In this document: positions 59,647 to 64,000 of the stretch, piece after piece
Layout of the letters: the number at the start of each line of letters is the position of its first letter
Position numbering within the stretch: the first letter of the stretch is position 1
Position numbers and translations under genes: made by a program
Source: Andrena cerasifolii
Lineage: Eukaryota > Arthropoda > Insecta > Hymenoptera > Andrenidae
DNA length: 64,000 bases
Assembly (NCBI RefSeq): GCF_050908995.1
Contig: NC_135119.1
Coordinates: 23,031,001-23,095,000, forward strand
Direction: 5' to 3'
Notes under the pieces: model-generated
Told to the model about the DNA's origin: nothing
Databases searched by the model: none
What the model saw: only the letters and a program-made list of their open reading frames with translations

Positions 59647-60789
59647 GTCCAAGCAGAGGCGCAGACTTGATTCCGTACAGTATTCGGTAAGAGTGAAAGT
59701 AAACCACCACCAGCGACCGTTTCTCGTGGTTCCCCTAGTCCAAGTTCCTCGACGAAGCCCAACAGCCAGTTGCAGAGTTCGCAAATAAAACCGTCCACGC
59801 GCAAATATTAAATTAACGTGGAGATTCCTCTGACCAGCGTTCGGGGAGCGTTCGCCGGAGCCACGTGGAAGAAGGTATCGGCCGCTCGCAAGGTGAATAC
59901 ACAAGATACCGCGGAAGCCGCGGGGCACCCCCTGTCCCCCTAAATTTACCGACAAATATTTAACGACGATGGCTAATAAAACGTTCACCAGCGGGGTCCG
60001 GCCTCCGCCAATACGAGCCGAGGCGTACAAGGAGCTCTGTTTACGCTGCACGGGAAGAATGGACACGGAAAGGAGCTGCATAATTTAGGATCCGGACGTA
60101 AAGAAGGACGCGCGCGACTCCGCTCCGAATTCTATAGAGAGGCGTATTTACGCTGTGTTTCGAGACTCGATGCCCGTAAACACGAGGCAACGTGTCAGCC
60201 GGCGTATACACCCGTATAACAGAAAAATAACGTCGTATATAAAGGCGGAAGGTTTTACGTACGGCCGCGGCCGGGGAATTTATGTGGAGACGTGCGCGGA
60301 ATACATTCCCGCGCGCTAAACGCGCGCCCATCGCCGCGGTGCCCCGGGGAGTATTTCCGCGTGGAAGGGATGAAAAAATAGAAGGGTAGAGAGACACGGA
60401 ACGGAGGAAATAGCTGCGAAATTCGAGAGATCATAAGGAGGGAGAGAGGTGTCTTCCAGCGACGGTTAATATTTCCTTTGTGAATTTACACCGCGGTACC
60501 CTCCGCGGTCTCGCGTTTTACGCGGCGGCAGAGGGTAAAAGGCGAGACGCATGGCTAATCGCGGTGGCCCGCTCGCGAAACGCGAGTAAAAGCGGGGATA
60601 CTGACGAACTGTACTCTGGTGGGAAGAAAGTATCGCGGATGTAATAATGGTGAGCAAAAATGCGGAGGAGAAAGGAATAAAAGGCAACCAGGGGGTTGGA
60701 AACCGCTTGCTTGATTCCTTCTGTCTGAAGTAGGTACAGGAAAGGTCTCGGGAACTTACCCTTTCCCGAATGGTAGCTTCGAACAAGCA
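59647..60789. other. Unassigned non-coding stretch
   Basis: CpG-rich, with overlapping frames up to 158 codons that also run into element C. No domain was recognised. Confidence 0.4.
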
Positions 60790-60791
60790 TA

Positions 60792-61390
60792 CAGTGGCTC
60801 GCATTAATATTCGGACACTTTTTAAAATCGCATAACTTTTTTAGAATTGGTCCAAACAACTTGAGTTTTTTTGAGAAACTAGAAGGATTAGTTTGCTAAC
60901 TGACGCGTTTCGTCGTTTTGAAAAAAAAAATGTATTTGGTTGGAATAGCGAAAAGAATAGTAAAGGTCGATTTTTAAACTTTTTTTTGTGAGCTTGTAAT
61001 GAAAATTAAAAAAAAACCGTTTGTAGATTGCAGTAAGTTGTATACGTGCCTAAAATTTCATGAAAATCGGTTAACGTTGCTCCGAGCTACAAACGTTTAA
61101 AGATCGCAGAATAAGGTCCAGAATCGCGAAAATTCCCGAAATCAGCGATTCTCGACCTTATTCTGCGATCTTTAAACGTTTGTAATATCTTTAAAAATGA
61201 CCGGGATATTACAGTTGAAGTGTTGACGCGTCAGCCGATTTTGTTTGAATTTTCGAAACTTTAAGATTAAATATTTCGAAAACTATTTGACATAGGCCGT
61301 TGAAATTTAGTATACTTTGTTTTTGCAAGGTTATCGGCAAATGCTGTAATTTCGAAGAGAATCGGTGAAACTAAATTTTTCACCTACCCG
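60792..61390 (+). mobile_element. Mariner-type MITE with internal 40-bp hairpin (right end not found)
   Basis: TA at 60790-60791 precedes cagtggctcg, with attcggacac about 17 bp in, as in many insect mariner-like ends. About 220 bp are shared with 3857-4085. A hairpin lies at 61088-61184, with arms 61088-61127 and 61145-61184: 40 bp and one mismatch around a 17-nt loop. No complementary terminus was found downstream, so the right limit is approximate. Confidence 0.5.
61088..61184. repeat. Near-perfect 40-bp-arm hairpin
   Basis: Arms begin tacaaacgtttaaagatcgc and are reverse complements with a single mismatch (aaggtcc against aaggtcg). Loop is 17 nt. Confidence 0.85.
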
Positions 61391-64000
61391 TTTTAACGTG
61401 GAATAGCTCGATCGCAAGTATGATCTTCATTCTCGAACAAGAGAATAGATCTAAACGATAAATACAGATAAATCACCCCCCCGCAGTTGGAAACGGGGAG
61501 GGAGACGAAGAGGCAAAAACTATCCCGGAGGTAGCGAAAGCCAAAAAATGTGAGACCCCGTTGAGGAGGTCGTTTGTTACCGGTAGGCGGAACTCGAAAA
61601 ATCACGTGGTTTGCGCGGGCTGAGACAAAAGACCGAGGATAGATTGAAGACTGGGAAGAATGTGGGCGGGTGTATCTGAAAAAAGCTCATTTTCGTGGCA
61701 TTTATCGAGTAAAAGCACCTCTTCCCCGCCATATTGCAACGGAAACCATATGTCCCGGCGGAGCTGCCGCCCTCCTCTTTGCTCTAGCAAATACGATCGT
61801 TTTTGTCGCCCCCATTCCTCGTCGCTTCCTTCGTCCCCGTCGTTCGTCACTACCGCCAGCGTCTTCCGGCCGAGGGGGTAGCTGGTACGCTTTATAAAGT
61901 ACGTGACTTCCCTCCACCGATGCGTGCTCGCATCCTCGAATCCTTTGTTCACCCCCCACCCCTAAAGGCTTGAATCATTGTTTCCCACCGTCTTCGTATT
62001 CCCGGGGGTCCATCCTGGCTGTGTTGCATTCCAATCGCAGATGGTCGAGGATAATGCGGGGAATTGCTGCTGGAACTATCGCCGTGACCTCCAGCGTCGA
62101 CGTACCTCGAGTGGCTGCTTCGAGCCTCTTATTGAAAACCTGGATATGAGTGGAGGATTAATAGAAAGCGACAGATTACACGAACAGAAGAGAAGTGATA
62201 TAAACGAGGGACGCAGAAGAGGTGCACGTCTAATCCAGAATAGAAGCAATTGAGAGGACATAACGATAAACTATATGCCCGGGGGATTGAACTTAGGATT
62301 CTCGTAATCTCAAAGGGTTCCAGAGACCCGGAAGCTTCACAGTGGAGGGAGATTCTTGGGGGTGGGTCCCCCAAAGGTCCCAGGAAACTTCCAACCTTCA
62401 GGACCACAGAGATCTTCAGGATCTGCACCCCAGAGACATCTTAAACCTCTCAGTCTTCTGGTATCTTTCCCGCAGACCTGTCGGACACTTGGGATCAGCG
62501 GTAGCCGAACGTGTTGGCTCTTGATTTCACGATTCTATGGAGACTGACGTCACGTTCCACGAATCTACTATTACCCACGCTATCGCTCCACGAGCCCTGG
62601 AACGACTCCTTCTCATTCTCAGTACCTGAATCGAATTCTGCATCCAGATCCCGGGAACGTTCTGTCGTAATTAAGGGAGTCGAATGCTGCGCCCGTAAAA
62701 TTCTCAGGGAATATCTGCGCTTAGCGCGAGGGGAATGTAAAGACACCCGAACGGGGGAGGAGGCGAGAGCGACAGAAACACGACCGTTGCATTCGAGGGG
62801 CTTTTGTTCGACCGCAGAACAACGTGGGCCAAACCAACCATTAGTGGAGATGCGAGCTTTTTGTCCGCGGTCGCGGCCCGACAGAACGGATAATGGATAC
62901 TTAACCGCCTTGTTACGCATCAGGCCGGCCCTTGTCTGGCGATCCCCGTGATATTCGTCAGACTGAAACAGAAGCATATGCCACTTTTGCATAGCGGAAG
63001 GACGAGGCTTACGGAGCCCCGCTGCCAGTCCCGTTCGCCTCAGCGTATCCCCAGAAGCAATAGCTGCCGAGTCTCGACAAACGAATCTGTTTTGCGCGGT
63101 ATAATTGCGCGAGGCTAGTCGCCTGCTTCAACAGCGCCTGCTTTCAGCCTCGTGTATTCGTTTCGAGAAATCTAGGATAAATCTTTGGTCGATTCTCTTC
63201 GGCCTGTTCTGTCTGACGAGTCACTTTCAAGTAACCTCAGACATCTTTGGTCTAGCTTTGAAGATGCGGAGGAAATTTGAAAGGCTGTCAAGGTTCCATT
63301 TAGGTTTCTGCTAACATAGGTGTCTTCAGACAATAGAATCACCTTTAATAGTTTAAACAAGACTTCACTAGATTAATCCTCGTCTTTCGCGTGTTTTATA
63401 AATTCCATTCTTTAGATCTTTAGGAAGTACTGCCTTCTAGAGTTTCTATGTATCTTCTGATTCTATAGACTTGGACAGAACGATTTTGAATATAAATTTG
63501 CACCGTAGCGCAAGTGTACTGTAGCTCCAAGGACACTTGGTTTGGCAAAGCAAAGGCAGCACGGGGATATTTTTTACGTAGACGTTGAACCTCACGACAC
63601 TGTTTCCCGACAGGCTCGTCACTTTCCAGTACCCTCGGAACGCTTTTAGCCTGTCGGTCCGCGCAATTTAGAGCGGAAGTTCGTAATCGTATAATGGACG
63701 CGGCTTTAGTATAAGCACCCGAAGCCGGTTTCAACGTTAAGAACGCCCCAGTCTCGCGAGATAGAATTTCAAAAATGCCGATAACTCCTGCCTCGTTTCG
63801 GAGATTCATTTGCAACGGCGGGTTTTTAATAATGGACGAAAGAAATCTCATTAACATTTCTCCCTCTGCTCCGGGCCAGTATGATCTCTGGACACGCGTC
63901 TATACGGAACGCAAAGAGAGACAGCTTAATTAACTTTTATTTTCTGGCAGTTTCCACTGTCACGTTTTAAATTCTCCCGTCAGACGGCTGACAGCCGTAT
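61391..64000. other. Unassigned non-coding stretch to window end
   Basis: Mixed composition, with frames up to 165 codons overlapping on both strands at 62495-62992 and 145 codons at 63420-63857. None has a domain, signal peptide or shared repeat. Confidence 0.4.

Noticed and set aside
59605..60081. 158-codon open frame on the minus strand
   Set aside because: Its end runs into the TIR of the TTAA element ending at 59646, so the frame crosses a transposon boundary.

Overview
This window reads as non-coding DNA from an insect nuclear genome. A hymenopteran such as a bee or ant is a plausible guess, but no host gene is available to prove it. Several things argue against a bacterial or viral source. 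Open frames are short, overlapping and scattered on both strands. There are no operons or ribosome-binding sites. CpG-rich and AT-rich tracts alternate. The window also holds eukaryotic transposon debris: Tc1/mariner, hAT, piggyBac-like, PIF/Harbinger-like, Helentron-like and LINE fragments. I found no confident complete protein-coding gene, tRNA, rRNA or CRISPR array. The longest open frames (up to 233 codons) lie in GC-rich stretches and show no recognisable domain.

Layout. A same-strand interspersed repeat with subterminal inverted repeats and a 3' hairpin occurs at 1.0, 14.1 and 33.4 kb. It looks like a non-autonomous Helentron (HINE/DINE-like). Mariner-type, PIF/Harbinger-like and LINE-tail debris lies at 3.8-5.0 kb. 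Foldback DNA of one family lies at 9.8-10.2 kb and again, as one arm, at 47.9-48.1 kb. TA- or CA-flanked MITEs with G-rich ends and GTAACA boxes lie at 10.7-11.7, 22.2-22.6 and 49.7-50.3 kb. A hAT-type palindromic element with a perfect 8-bp target duplication spans 16.2-17.8 kb. TTAA-flanked elements lie at 19.75-20.48, 24.88-26.01, 44.40-44.90, 53.42-54.41 (two, nested) and 58.92-59.65 kb. A long-TIR family with 4-bp target duplications has copies at 29.7, 37.4 and 41.4 kb. A decayed Tc1-type transposase sits between inverted repeats at 39.8-40.5 kb. A minus-strand LINE 3' end lies at 51.5-52.0 kb, and a mariner-type end lies at 60.8 kb.

The best hints of host coding are two small minus-strand open frames with signal-peptide-like starts. 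The better one (42.47 kb) runs into a good splice donor and could be the first coding exon of a secreted peptide; the other is at 40.8 kb. The remaining DNA looks like intergenic or intronic sequence with CpG-rich islands. The most unusual signals are four. One is a set of three TTAA-GGGG elements that differ in their TIRs but keep the same internal motif at nearly the same offset. The second is a hairpin with two perfect 51-bp arms inside a MITE. The third is a TTAA element inserted into the TIR of another TTAA element. The fourth is the Helentron-like family. All identities are from reading the sequence; no database search was run.
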